64,000 nucleotides of DNA from Candidatus Woesearchaeota archaeon (GTDB taxonomy: Archaea; Nanobdellota; Nanobdellia; Woesearchaeales; ARS49), in the NCBI GenBank assembly GCA_019322895.1, contig JAHWHZ010000003.1, forward strand, positions 124,001-188,000, given 5' to 3'. A program made the position numbers and the translations under genes. This document shows, one piece after another, positions 7,306 to 14,552 of the stretch. Positions within the stretch are counted from its first letter, which is position 1, and each line of letters starts with the position of its first letter. The notes beneath the pieces were generated by a model. It made no database searches and was not told the DNA's origin. It saw only the letters and a program-made list of their open reading frames with translations.

Positions 7306-8136
7306 TCATACGCCGATTATTCCAGGATTAATCAATAAAACAAAACCCAATAAGAGCATTATCGCTCCGCCGATGAATTTTATTATCTGCATCTGTCGCT
7401 TGCTTATCTGTTTTGTCTTTAATGTGCATCCAAATACACCTATGACAATGCTCAAAGGCAGGATGTAAATCAGATTATAGAGCAAAAGATATGCATAATA
7501 GCTGAAGCTGTTTTCAAGCACTTTTCCAGCCAACACACCTGTGTAAATTATAGGGAATCCTGCAGTGCAGGGCAGTTCTACAAGAGAAGCAAATGCCGCC
7601 AGCACAAGTGAGGCCAGTATCAGCATAGGTATGCTGCCTTTTACAAAGACTTCCTTGACGCGGTTTATTCTCTTAAGCAAAGGCGCCTTGTGCTTTTCCT
7701 GAATCATCAAGGTAACTCCTTTCCGGAAAAAGAAAAGTTCTTTGCAGTTTATGATGCCTGCTGCGATGGCAATGCCTGCTATTGAATATCTCAAAGGGTC
7801 AACAAATCCCACAAACTTGAAAATATTCAGCCAGGCAGCCATGAACAAGAAGTATATAATATACACTACAAAAATAAATGTGTATCCTGTGATGTAAATC
7901 TTTTTTCTTGAATGTGACGCTGAAACAAGCAGGCCAAGCAGTAATGTAAGAACAAAAAGATTACAGGGATTAAAGCCGTCAACCAAAGCAATAATGAAAG
8001 TGAATACAGGAAGAGGGAGGATTAATCCCAGGTTTTCTAGAAAATCAGGCGAGATGTATTTTGCAAGTACAAAGAAACCGACAAGCAAAAGGATTACCAC
8101 AAATATCCAAATAAAAGTTTTTTTTCTGGCGTCCAT
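7306..8136 (-). CDS. CcdA/DsbD-like thiol-electron-transfer membrane protein
   Basis: A 276-residue protein with seven or more hydrophobic helices. Two Cys-containing motifs, DGFNPCNLF (about residue 57) and LVELPCTAGFP (about 190), occupy the positions of the two redox cysteines in CcdA/DsbD transmembrane domains. It probably moves reducing equivalents from cytoplasmic thioredoxin across the membrane. It lies two bases downstream of the thioredoxin-like lipoprotein gene, so the pair should act together. Confidence 0.75.
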   Translation of the reverse strand: MDARKKTFIWIFVVILLLVGFFVLAKYISPDFLENLGLILPLPVFTFIIALVDGFNPCNLFVLTLLLGLLVSASHSRKKIYITGYTFIFVVYIIYFLFMAAWLNIFKFVGFVDPLRYSIAGIAIAAGIINCKELFFFRKGVTLMIQEKHKAPLLKRINRVKEVFVKGSIPMLILASLVLAAFASLVELPCTAGFPIIYTGVLAGKVLENSFSYYAYLLLYNLIYILPLSIVIGVFGCTLKTKQISKRQMQIIKFIGGAIMLLLGFVLLINPGIIGV

Positions 8137-8138
8137 GC

Positions 8139-8546
8139 TTATCTTGCCTCTATGAATGTATTAATGATCTCTTGATATTCTTCTTTTGTTTTAGAGCCGA
8201 TATATACTGAGCAGCCTGCCAGCAAGGTCGGAGTATACATTATGCTGACACCATAGCTTTCCATAACTGCCCGGTCATCCTCTTTAGACACATCTAAAAA
8301 CTCAAAATCCAGACCTTTTTCCTGCTCAATCTCTTTCAGGATTGGCTCTGCCATCTTGCAGTGTCCGCAGTGCTCAGATTCAAGCATTATTATCTTGTTA
8401 CTTAGGCCCCTTTCTTTGCAGGACTCTGCAGGTATGCTTGTTTCTGAATCCAAGGTTATTGTTGATGCAGTTTCTTCGCCTTGGCTGCATCCCGCAAGCA
8501 AAACCAGCAAAATCATGCTGAACATAATCAAGTTTCTTGTTTCCAT
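8139..8546 (-). CDS. thioredoxin-like lipoprotein with CGHC active site
   Basis: A 135-residue protein. An N-terminal hydrophobic stretch ends in the lipobox LLAGC, so it should be lipid-anchored outside the membrane. Residues about 54-130 form a thioredoxin-like domain with HCGHCKMAEPIL and the cis-Pro region MYTPTLLAGC. A TATA element (GATTTAAATA) lies about 22 bases before the start. Probable extracytoplasmic partner of the CcdA-like protein. Confidence 0.8.
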   Translation of the reverse strand: METRNLIMFSMILLVLLAGCSQGEETASTITLDSETSIPAESCKERGLSNKIIMLESEHCGHCKMAEPILKEIEQEKGLDFEFLDVSKEDDRAVMESYGVSIMYTPTLLAGCSVYIGSKTKEEYQEIINTFIEAR

Positions 8547-8589
8547 TCTGTGATCACCATAAATTATTTAAATCACCAGTATTTCAGAA

Positions 8590-8620
8590 TATGTAACCAT
8601 ATATAAAGGTTTGTTACATA
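8590..8620 (+). promoter_or_regulatory. inverted repeat bracketing a TATA box
   Basis: Perfect 8-base arms TATGTAAC (8590-8597) and GTTACATA (8613-8620) flank the TATA element ATATATAAAG (8599-8608), right before the ATG at 8623 of a membrane-bound winged-helix regulator. A protein bound here would exclude TBP, so autorepression by the adjacent gene product is a natural reading. The divergent redox pair lies 44 bases away and could be co-controlled. Confidence 0.55.
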
Positions 8621-8622
8621 AA

Positions 8623-9111
8623 ATGAAACTCGGCATTTTTGAGAAAAATAAAAGCATTTTCCTTGTTTTAGGCATAATAACAGGCTTTGTTTTTATAGTG
8701 GCATTCAGCGCGCTTTATGTATCTGATGCCATCCAGAAAAACAATGCTTGCGGCTGTGTAATCCCAATACCGTATATGATACTGATTCTGTCATCCCTAG
8801 GAATCTTTGTTGGAAGCGCGGCATATTATTTTACTGTGTCAAAATATGTAAAAGAAGGCAAGGCAAGGAATGAGAACATTAATTATACACTGAATTTTCT
8901 AGAGCCAAAGGAAAGAAAAATAATTAAAGAGCTGATTAAAGACAAGTCCGGCCTTAAACAAGCAGATTTAGAAAGGCGCACAGGTTTTCACAAAGTTAAA
9001 ATCCATAGGATAATAAGCAGGCTTCTGGCAAATGAACTGATTGAAAAAGAGAACCATGGAAAAATAAATAAAATAAGATTAAATCCTCACTTAAAAGATC
9101 TTTTTGAATGA
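8623..9111 (+). CDS. membrane-anchored winged-helix regulator
   Basis: A 162-residue protein beginning MKLGIFEKNKS; the TTG four codons earlier lies within the operator and is less likely. Two membrane helices (about 13-35 and 50-75) flank a short outside loop with CGC. The C-terminal half (about 95-160: LEPKERKIIKELI, LKQADLERRTGFHKVKIHRII, LLANELIEKENHGK) is a winged-helix DNA-binding domain of the archaeal DUF7343/MarR-like type. The Cys pair facing out might sense redox state for the flanking thiol genes, which is inference. Confidence 0.75.
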   Translation: MKLGIFEKNKSIFLVLGIITGFVFIVAFSALYVSDAIQKNNACGCVIPIPYMILILSSLGIFVGSAAYYFTVSKYVKEGKARNENINYTLNFLEPKERKIIKELIKDKSGLKQADLERRTGFHKVKIHRIISRLLANELIEKENHGKINKIRLNPHLKDLFE

Positions 9112-9155
9112 AACAGCAATAAGTTTAAATACTAGAAATTAAAAAAACTACATTG

Positions 9156-9554
9156 ATGAAAAAAATAGGTGTTATATCATTACTTTTTGTCTTATTATTT
9201 CTGGTTTCATGCATGCCTGAAACCCCTGAAGTAAAAGAAGTTGTTATCTATGAATTTTACGGCAAAAGCTGCCCGCATTGCAAGAAGATGAACACGTGGC
9301 TTGAGGAAATCAAGCCAAAGTATCCTTCTTTAACTGTGGTCCAGCATGAAGTTTATTCTAATAAGGATAATCAAAAGCTGTTCCAGGACATTACAGATGC
9401 TTACGGCAAGATAAGGGGCGGTGCTGTTCCTACAATTTTCATCGGTGATAAAAGAATAAGAGGGTTCAGCGCAGAGCTTGGAGAAAAGATTGAGGCTGAA
9501 ATCCAGAACTGCCTTAAGATAGGATGCCCTTCGCCTGCAGATAAGCTAAAATGA
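9156..9554 (+). CDS. thioredoxin-like lipoprotein with CPHC active site
   Basis: About 132 residues. The signal sequence ends in FLVSC (lipobox). Residues 30-125 form a thioredoxin fold with the motif KSCPHCKKM and the cis-Pro loop GGAVPTIFIGD. ATG codons at 9153 and 9156 are adjacent, so either may be used. It is the second secreted thioredoxin within 1 kb and probably belongs to the same thiol-redox set. Its stop overlaps the start of the VIT-like gene. Confidence 0.8.
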   Translation: MKKIGVISLLFVLLFLVSCMPETPEVKEVVIYEFYGKSCPHCKKMNTWLEEIKPKYPSLTVVQHEVYSNKDNQKLFQDITDAYGKIRGGAVPTIFIGDKRIRGFSAELGEKIEAEIQNCLKIGCPSPADKLK

Positions 9555-10033
9555 AACTTCAGATAAGAAAAGGATTTGGATTTGGCTTGGTTTCAGGAGT
9601 GACAACTACCTTAGGATTGATTGTAGGCCTTGATGCAAGCACTGGCTCAACATTTGTTGTCATTGCAGGAATAATTGCAATAGCGATTTCAGATTCTCTT
9701 TCAGATGCATTAGGTGTTCATATTGCAGAAGAAGCAACTTACAGGAGGACAACCACGCAGATATGGGAAGCCACGATTGCCACGTTTTTCTTCAAGTTTG
9801 TCTTTGCATTGACTTTTATACTTCCTTTTTTCTTTCTTAATCTTCAGAAAGCAGTCATTGCATGTATTATCTGGGGTTTGATACTGGTTACAAGCTATAG
9901 CTATCATCTTGCAAGAAAAAGAAAAACAGCTCCTTATAAGGCAATATTTGAGCACGTCCTGATAATGGCTGTTGTCATTGCAGCAGCGTACTTTGTGGGC
10001 AAGGCAACTGCAATGATTCTTGGCTATTATTGA
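9551..10033 (+). CDS. VIT1/CCC1-family membrane transporter
   Basis: A 160-residue protein with four to five membrane helices. GFGFGLVSGVTTTLGLIVGL and ISDSLSDALGVHIAEEA match the first helices of VIT1/CCC1 iron/manganese transporters. The acidic helix-2 residues that coordinate metal in the family are present. It is shorter than many homologues. It overlaps the thioredoxin-like gene by ATGA, linking redox and metal transport. Confidence 0.7.
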   Translation: MKLQIRKGFGFGLVSGVTTTLGLIVGLDASTGSTFVVIAGIIAIAISDSLSDALGVHIAEEATYRRTTTQIWEATIATFFFKFVFALTFILPFFFLNLQKAVIACIIWGLILVTSYSYHLARKRKTAPYKAIFEHVLIMAVVIAAAYFVGKATAMILGYY

Positions 10034-10105
10034 AATCTAAACAGTATTTTTAAGTATAGAAAAATATATAAAACAGCAGTTCTAAGATAAAGCGGGGTGA
10101 TAGGG

Positions 10106-11482
10106 TTGAAACAATCCCTAGACGAGCAAATAGCAGTAGCAAGTGTAACAGCAGACAATCAATTTGCGCAAAAGATAGCTGAATTCTGCGGAGTTGCCAC
10201 AAATATTGATGATGGATTTAATCCAAGAGTCTATGGCGGAGGAGAATTCTGCCCAAAATCTGAACCTAAAATAATCGCGGGAAAAAGAGTGTATCTTGTT
10301 GCCACGCCAAGCCCAAAAGGGCCTTATGCAGAAGATTCTGGCGGCCCGCAGGACCTTTGCAAAAGGATTGAAATTGCTGCAGATTCTTTATATCGCGGAG
10401 GCAAGGCAAGAGAAGTGTGTCTGGTGTATCCTGACATGCATTATTCCAGGCAGGACAGGGGCCCTGATGACCAGGAAGAAGCAGAAAAAGCAGAAAAATT
10501 AGGGAAATCGCATGTAATGGAAGGAGAAGCATTTACTGCAATGCTGCAGGCAAAGGATTTGCTGGGCAAGGGCATAATAAGAGTAATAACAAAGCATCTG
10601 CACAGCGACAGGATATTCAAGATTTGGGGCGGTGCAGCAATGGGTATTGACGAGTATGATATAAAAGACTGGAATGATACAGCCAAGGCAAAAGAAATGG
10701 AAAAGAAAGGCAGGGAAATAATCACTGAACTAGATCCTGCGCCTGCACTGGCACATTACTGGAAAAATAAGTCTTATCTTTCTGATAAGATAAAACCAGA
10801 CGGATCTAATTTTGTTTTATGGGATCCAGACCAAGGCACGATTCCTTTTGGAGACCGGGTGCAGCATTATTTGGCTTTGCTTGGCTGGACAAATATTTCA
10901 AGAGTGAGCTGTGATAAATTCAGGGAAGTGCCAAATGATCCTACCCAGCTGAAAGCAAAAATAAAGGTTTGGCCAGAAGGACTGCAGCTGGCAGACAAGT
11001 ACGTGGGTTTTGCAGATGACGGCTCTGATTCTGGAGGAACGCTTGAAGTGAATGCTGAAGTGATGCGAAAAATAAAGCATATCAAAAAAGATGAGAATAT
11101 CGGCTCTCCGCTGGGTGTTGTGATACATATAACACATCCATGGCTTAACGGAATGTATAACAGGGATGCACAGCTACGAATTGCAGGCATACCTAAATTA
11201 AAAGAGATAACAGTTGGCAACACCTGGCCGTATATAGAAGACCGCAGGATTCCTAAATTCAAGAAACTGTCAACTGTTTTAAGATTTGCAAAACATTTCA
11301 GCCAGACAATCTTGTGCCTTGAGCAGGGAATGGATCCAAATGAATATTTTTCTTTTGAAACAAGAGAAGACATTGAAAGAAATATTCCGCAATTATATGA
11401 TATAAAAAGAAGCGAGATGTGGAGAATACAAAAAAAGAGCAGGAAAACCCGGCCGATAAGAGTTAATGGTTCGTGGTCTTAA
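10106..11482 (+). CDS. ribose-phosphate pyrophosphokinase-like protein (PRPP synthetase family)
   Basis: A 458-residue protein with two phosphoribosyltransferase-type lobes. YPDMHYSRQDRG corresponds to the ATP-loop region of PRPP synthetases and VGFADDGSDSGGTL (about 295-308) to the PRPP loop. It is about 150 residues longer than classic Prs, with an N-terminal extension and an insert, so the substrate could differ. Start choice: GGGGTGAT at 10095-10100 is a strong ribosome site followed by TTG at 10106; the upstream GTG lies inside that site. Confidence 0.7.
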   Translation: MKQSLDEQIAVASVTADNQFAQKIAEFCGVATNIDDGFNPRVYGGGEFCPKSEPKIIAGKRVYLVATPSPKGPYAEDSGGPQDLCKRIEIAADSLYRGGKAREVCLVYPDMHYSRQDRGPDDQEEAEKAEKLGKSHVMEGEAFTAMLQAKDLLGKGIIRVITKHLHSDRIFKIWGGAAMGIDEYDIKDWNDTAKAKEMEKKGREIITELDPAPALAHYWKNKSYLSDKIKPDGSNFVLWDPDQGTIPFGDRVQHYLALLGWTNISRVSCDKFREVPNDPTQLKAKIKVWPEGLQLADKYVGFADDGSDSGGTLEVNAEVMRKIKHIKKDENIGSPLGVVIHITHPWLNGMYNRDAQLRIAGIPKLKEITVGNTWPYIEDRRIPKFKKLSTVLRFAKHFSQTILCLEQGMDPNEYFSFETREDIERNIPQLYDIKRSEMWRIQKKSRKTRPIRVNGSWS

Positions 11483-11589
11483 AATTTCTTTTTCTTTACT
11501 TTTTTCATCAGATATTTCAAAAAAAAGAAAAGGATTATGATTGCAATAATCCATTCAAAATATTCTATCGGAACGCCCAGTAATTCCAT
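11479..11589 (-). CDS. 36-residue single-span membrane protein
   Basis: A microprotein (MELLGVPIEYFEW, then a hydrophobic helix and a Lys-rich tail KKVKKKKF) too short for most gene finders. It begins two bases after the stop of the upstream small membrane protein gene. It overlaps the stop of the convergent PRPP synthetase-like gene by four bases. Function unknown. Confidence 0.45.
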   Translation of the reverse strand: MELLGVPIEYFEWIIAIIILFFFLKYLMKKVKKKKF

Positions 11590-11590
11590 A

Positions 11591-11824
11591 TTACATTCTT
11601 CCTGCAACGCCAGGAGGCATTGCTTGTCTTGGCGGGTATGCTGCGCGCGCAGGGGCCCGCATTGCCGGTGCAGGAGCGCCTCCTTCTGCAAATTTGTCTA
11701 TTCCTGTGATGATCAATGCTATTGCCAGCAGTATCAGCGCAAAAAACATCTGGTCTATGAAGCCCAACAGCACTGCAAAAATAGCGCAGGCTATCTGAAC
11801 ACCTCCAACAATCTTTGGATTCAT
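11591..11824 (-). CDS. small two-helix membrane protein with Pro/Ala tail
   Basis: A 77-residue protein. Two hydrophobic helices (about 5-25 and 28-46) are followed by GIDKFAEGG and a tail rich in Ala, Pro and Arg. A GGAGGTGAACC ribosome site precedes the ATG. It is part of a leftward cluster of four small or medium membrane genes. Such small membrane proteins are common in DPANN genomes; no function is known. Confidence 0.55.
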   Translation of the reverse strand: MNPKIVGGVQIACAIFAVLLGFIDQMFFALILLAIALIITGIDKFAEGGAPAPAMRAPARAAYPPRQAMPPGVAGRM

Positions 11825-11842
11825 TGGTTCACCTCCATTTTC

Positions 11843-12028
11843 TTAAGCTTCTTTGGCTCTTTTTTTCAGCCAAGGTATTGCAACATATGCTATGAATGCT
11901 GCCATTATGATTATGACCCAGAAGAATTTCCAGTCCATTATTCCTGCTGCAACCATGACCAAGGATAAAATAACTATTATCACAAAGATAATTGCGATTA
12001 TTTTTATGAATTTTTTCATTGCAGTCAT
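11843..12028 (-). CDS. small two-helix membrane protein
   Basis: A 61-residue protein with two hydrophobic segments (about 8-28 and 33-52) and a basic end (LKKRAKEA). Its ATG overlaps the TGA of the DUF1385 gene, so it is translationally coupled to it. Function unknown. Confidence 0.55.
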   Translation of the reverse strand: MTAMKKFIKIIAIIFVIIVILSLVMVAAGIMDWKFFWVIIIMAAFIAYVAIPWLKKRAKEA

Positions 12029-12864
12029 TTTACAGTATTCAATGCCTTAATGGCAACCTCAATCTGTTTTAAGGTAGGTTCTTTTGTTGTTAATTTCTGC
12101 GTCCAGATTCCTGGCATGATGATTATCTTGACCAATGGATTTTTCTTGAATCTTGATGCTATCCTCACTGCTTCATATGCAATGCCTGCTATCAATGGAA
12201 CAAATAATATCCTTATCGGGATGTTTACATACCATCTTGGGTCTTTTATCAAAGAGAATAATAATATGCTTACTACAATCACGATGACCAACAAGCTTGT
12301 TCCGCATCTTATGTGCTCTTTCGGATATTTTTTGGCATTCTTTGGAGTCAATGGAACACCTGCTTCATAGCAATTGACTGCTTTATGCTCTGCCCCGTGA
12401 TACCTGAATATCTCTTTCATGTCTGACATGAAGCCTATCAATACAAGGTATGCGAAAAATATGATTACCCTGAAGATGCCGTCAACCAGATTGAATAAAA
12501 AGTTTGTCTGCTCTATGAAAAGTCTTGTCAAGTAATAAGGCGCAATAATGAATATGACTATTGTTGCCAATAAAGAGACAAGCATTGTTATTCCTATCTC
12601 TTTTTTTGATATTTTTTCTGATTTTTCTGCCTGCTCATTTGCAGACCATGCAAGTGCTTTTGTTCCCAGTACAAGCATCTCAATAAGATTTACAACGCCT
12701 CTTAATATCGGCGCCTTGAAAATAGTGTATTTTCTTGATATCGGCTTGTAGCGCATTCTTTTTGTCTTGATCTTGCCTTTCTTTCTCACAGAAACAGCCA
12801 CTTTAGAGTCTGACTTCATCATGACTCCTTCAATTACTGCCTGTCCGCCGATATGTTTTTTCAT
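12025..12864 (-). CDS. DUF1385 (YqhQ-like) membrane protein
   Basis: A 279-residue protein. The family hallmarks are present: GGQAVIEGVMMKS at the N-terminus, APILRGVVNLIEML, the central motif HGAEHKAVNCYEAG, CGTSLL, and four to five membrane helices. DUF1385 proteins are widespread but biochemically undefined. The start overlaps the stop of the metallo-beta-lactamase-like gene and a GAGGTAAC ribosome site lies upstream. Confidence 0.85.
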   Translation of the reverse strand: MKKHIGGQAVIEGVMMKSDSKVAVSVRKKGKIKTKRMRYKPISRKYTIFKAPILRGVVNLIEMLVLGTKALAWSANEQAEKSEKISKKEIGITMLVSLLATIVIFIIAPYYLTRLFIEQTNFLFNLVDGIFRVIIFFAYLVLIGFMSDMKEIFRYHGAEHKAVNCYEAGVPLTPKNAKKYPKEHIRCGTSLLVIVIVVSILLFSLIKDPRWYVNIPIRILFVPLIAGIAYEAVRIASRFKKNPLVKIIIMPGIWTQKLTTKEPTLKQIEVAIKALNTVK

Positions 12865-13496
12865 AATGTTACCTCTTTCAACGGTTCTAATATAATAACT
12901 TTTATGTTTTTCGCTTCAAGTATCTCCTTGAACCATTCTGCGTCATCTGCTGAGCCGATGAAAGAGCCGTAATGCGACGGTATTGCTATCTTTGGGTCAA
13001 TCACTTCTGCTGCTCTTGCAGCTTCTCTTGCACCCATCACAAAAGTCCCGCCAACAGGCAAAATAACAATGTCTGCTTTTATTTTTGTCATCTCTGGTAT
13101 GAAGCCAGTGTCATCTGCATAATAAAGTGTCTTTCCTTCGCTCTCTATCAAGAAGCCGTAGCCAGAGCCTTTAGGATGCGGTCTTGGCTTATTGACTGTG
13201 TATGCATCAACAGGTGTTATCTTCACATCATCCCCAAAATGCCATGCCTTGCCTGGAATTGCAAGGATTCCTCCAGTGTATTCTCTTGTTTCTCTTGTTG
13301 TCATCACGACAGTAGTCTCCTGCCTTATCTTGCGCACCAATGTAAGGCTGCAGTCACTGAAGTCCCATCTTGACACAAGAATCACGTCTGCAAGGTCTTT
13401 GTAATCGCCTGGCTCTCCTTTGTAAGGGTTGATGTATATTGTCTTTCCACCGGTCTTTAATTCATAGCTTCCGTGGCCAAACCATTTTATTTGCAT
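12861..13496 (-). CDS. metallo-beta-lactamase-fold protein lacking the HxHxDH motif
   Basis: A 211-residue UlaG/YycJ-type MBL-fold protein. The fold is visible in MQIKWFGHGSYEL, YINPY, YGFLIESEGKTLYYADDTGF, ADIVILPVGGTFVMG and IPSHYGSF. Where active relatives have THxHxDH, this protein reads SRWDFSD, so the first two metal-site histidines, the conserved Asp and the final His are all replaced. The later His (SHYGSF) and the Asp in YADDTG remain. It may be catalytically dead, or use another metal set. It overlaps the DUF1385 gene. Confidence 0.7.
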   Translation of the reverse strand: MQIKWFGHGSYELKTGGKTIYINPYKGEPGDYKDLADVILVSRWDFSDCSLTLVRKIRQETTVVMTTRETREYTGGILAIPGKAWHFGDDVKITPVDAYTVNKPRPHPKGSGYGFLIESEGKTLYYADDTGFIPEMTKIKADIVILPVGGTFVMGAREAARAAEVIDPKIAIPSHYGSFIGSADDAEWFKEILEAKNIKVIILEPLKEVTL

Positions 13497-13582
13497 GAAA
13501 TAAAAATAATCAATTCTGTATATAAATATTGTGTCAAAATCTTTAAATACCGCCGACTTTTTCTTTCACTTGGTGGAGATTT

Positions 13583-13906
13583 GTGAGTGAAATAAGATTC
13601 AGCAGAAGAGCTTTTAGAAGAAACAAGGAAATCTGCAAGATACAAGGAACACCTTTTAGTCCTGATATGCAGGTATCTTATTCTGAGCTGGAAAAGATTG
13701 CTTCTGCTTTCAGGACAGTCTGCCACATCCGACAGATTGATGGAAAAGATATCGTTCCTGTTGAGTTTGCTGTGATTAGAAATGCCAGCGGAACATTCCT
13801 TTACAGGATGAGATATAAAAGGCCGGATTCAAAAGAAGCGCACAGCAAATTTTATTCTGACGCAAGAATGGACAAATTAATTGCCCAATACAAGAATAAA
13901 GTTTAA
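13583..13906 (+). CDS. conserved-looking protein of unknown function
   Basis: A 107-residue basic protein (MSEIRFSRRAFRRNKE, CHIRQIDGKDIVPVEFAVIRN, RMRYKRPDSKEAHSKF) with no recognised domain. It starts with GTG, placed by the TGGTGGAGAT ribosome site 5 bases upstream. A TATA element (CTTTAAATAC) lies at about 13541-13550. No membrane segment. Confidence 0.5.
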   Translation: MSEIRFSRRAFRRNKEICKIQGTPFSPDMQVSYSELEKIASAFRTVCHIRQIDGKDIVPVEFAVIRNASGTFLYRMRYKRPDSKEAHSKFYSDARMDKLIAQYKNKV

Positions 13907-13934
13907 ATATAAGTTCTTATTAAACAGCACTAAC

Positions 13935-14552
13935 ATGAAAAAGAGGGTGCTATTTATACTGATGACAGTGTTATTTGCTAGTCTTGTTTATGCAGCAGAT
14001 TCAATGCCCCTGACTGATTCTGTAACAGATCTTCCAAAGATAGAGAGGCAGACTAATTTCATGGGAGACAATGTCCATATCCTTCTGATAGAAGACCTTG
14101 CCAAGAAGATGGGTGTGCAGGTAGAAGAATTGGACCAGAAACTGATAGAGATGCAGCAGAGGATTGATGAGCTGGAGCAGATGAAATCATCTGTGTCTGG
14201 CATAAAAACAACTGGACATGCTGTGCAATTAAGTACCATAAATAATGAATTAGGCAGTTTAAGGCAGTCTGTAAATGACATAAAGCAGCTGAACACAAAG
14301 ATGCAGATGGATAAAGATGAGGCCAGTCTTGGCGGATACATAATGCTTTTATTGGGATTAAATGGCGCTTTGCTGATTATTGTGTCCAGCATCATCATAA
14401 AGAAGTCTACGCAAAAAGAGCAGACAAAGACATTGCATGAATATATTGCAAATTGCCTTGATGCAGGAGAATCTGAAAAAGAAATAAAAGAAGATTTGCT
14501 TGCAGAAGGATGGCCTGAAGAAAGAATTGAAAAAGCTCTTGATGAGCTTTAA
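13935..14552 (+). CDS. secreted or membrane coiled-coil protein with C-terminal helical domain
   Basis: A 205-residue protein. A signal-like sequence (MKKRVLFILMTVLFASLVYA) is followed by an extracytoplasmic coiled coil (about 60-140), one membrane helix (about 146-166) and a cytoplasmic C-terminal motif (YIANCLDAGESEKEIKEDL, EGWPEERIEKAL). The last resembles a short helical module attached to many DPANN membrane proteins. An upstream ATG at 13881 lies inside the previous gene. The ATG at 13935 follows a TATA element (TTTAAATATAAG). It converges with the lipoprotein gene, overlapping by four bases. Confidence 0.55.
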   Translation: MKKRVLFILMTVLFASLVYAADSMPLTDSVTDLPKIERQTNFMGDNVHILLIEDLAKKMGVQVEELDQKLIEMQQRIDELEQMKSSVSGIKTTGHAVQLSTINNELGSLRQSVNDIKQLNTKMQMDKDEASLGGYIMLLLGLNGALLIIVSSIIIKKSTQKEQTKTLHEYIANCLDAGESEKEIKEDLLAEGWPEERIEKALDEL

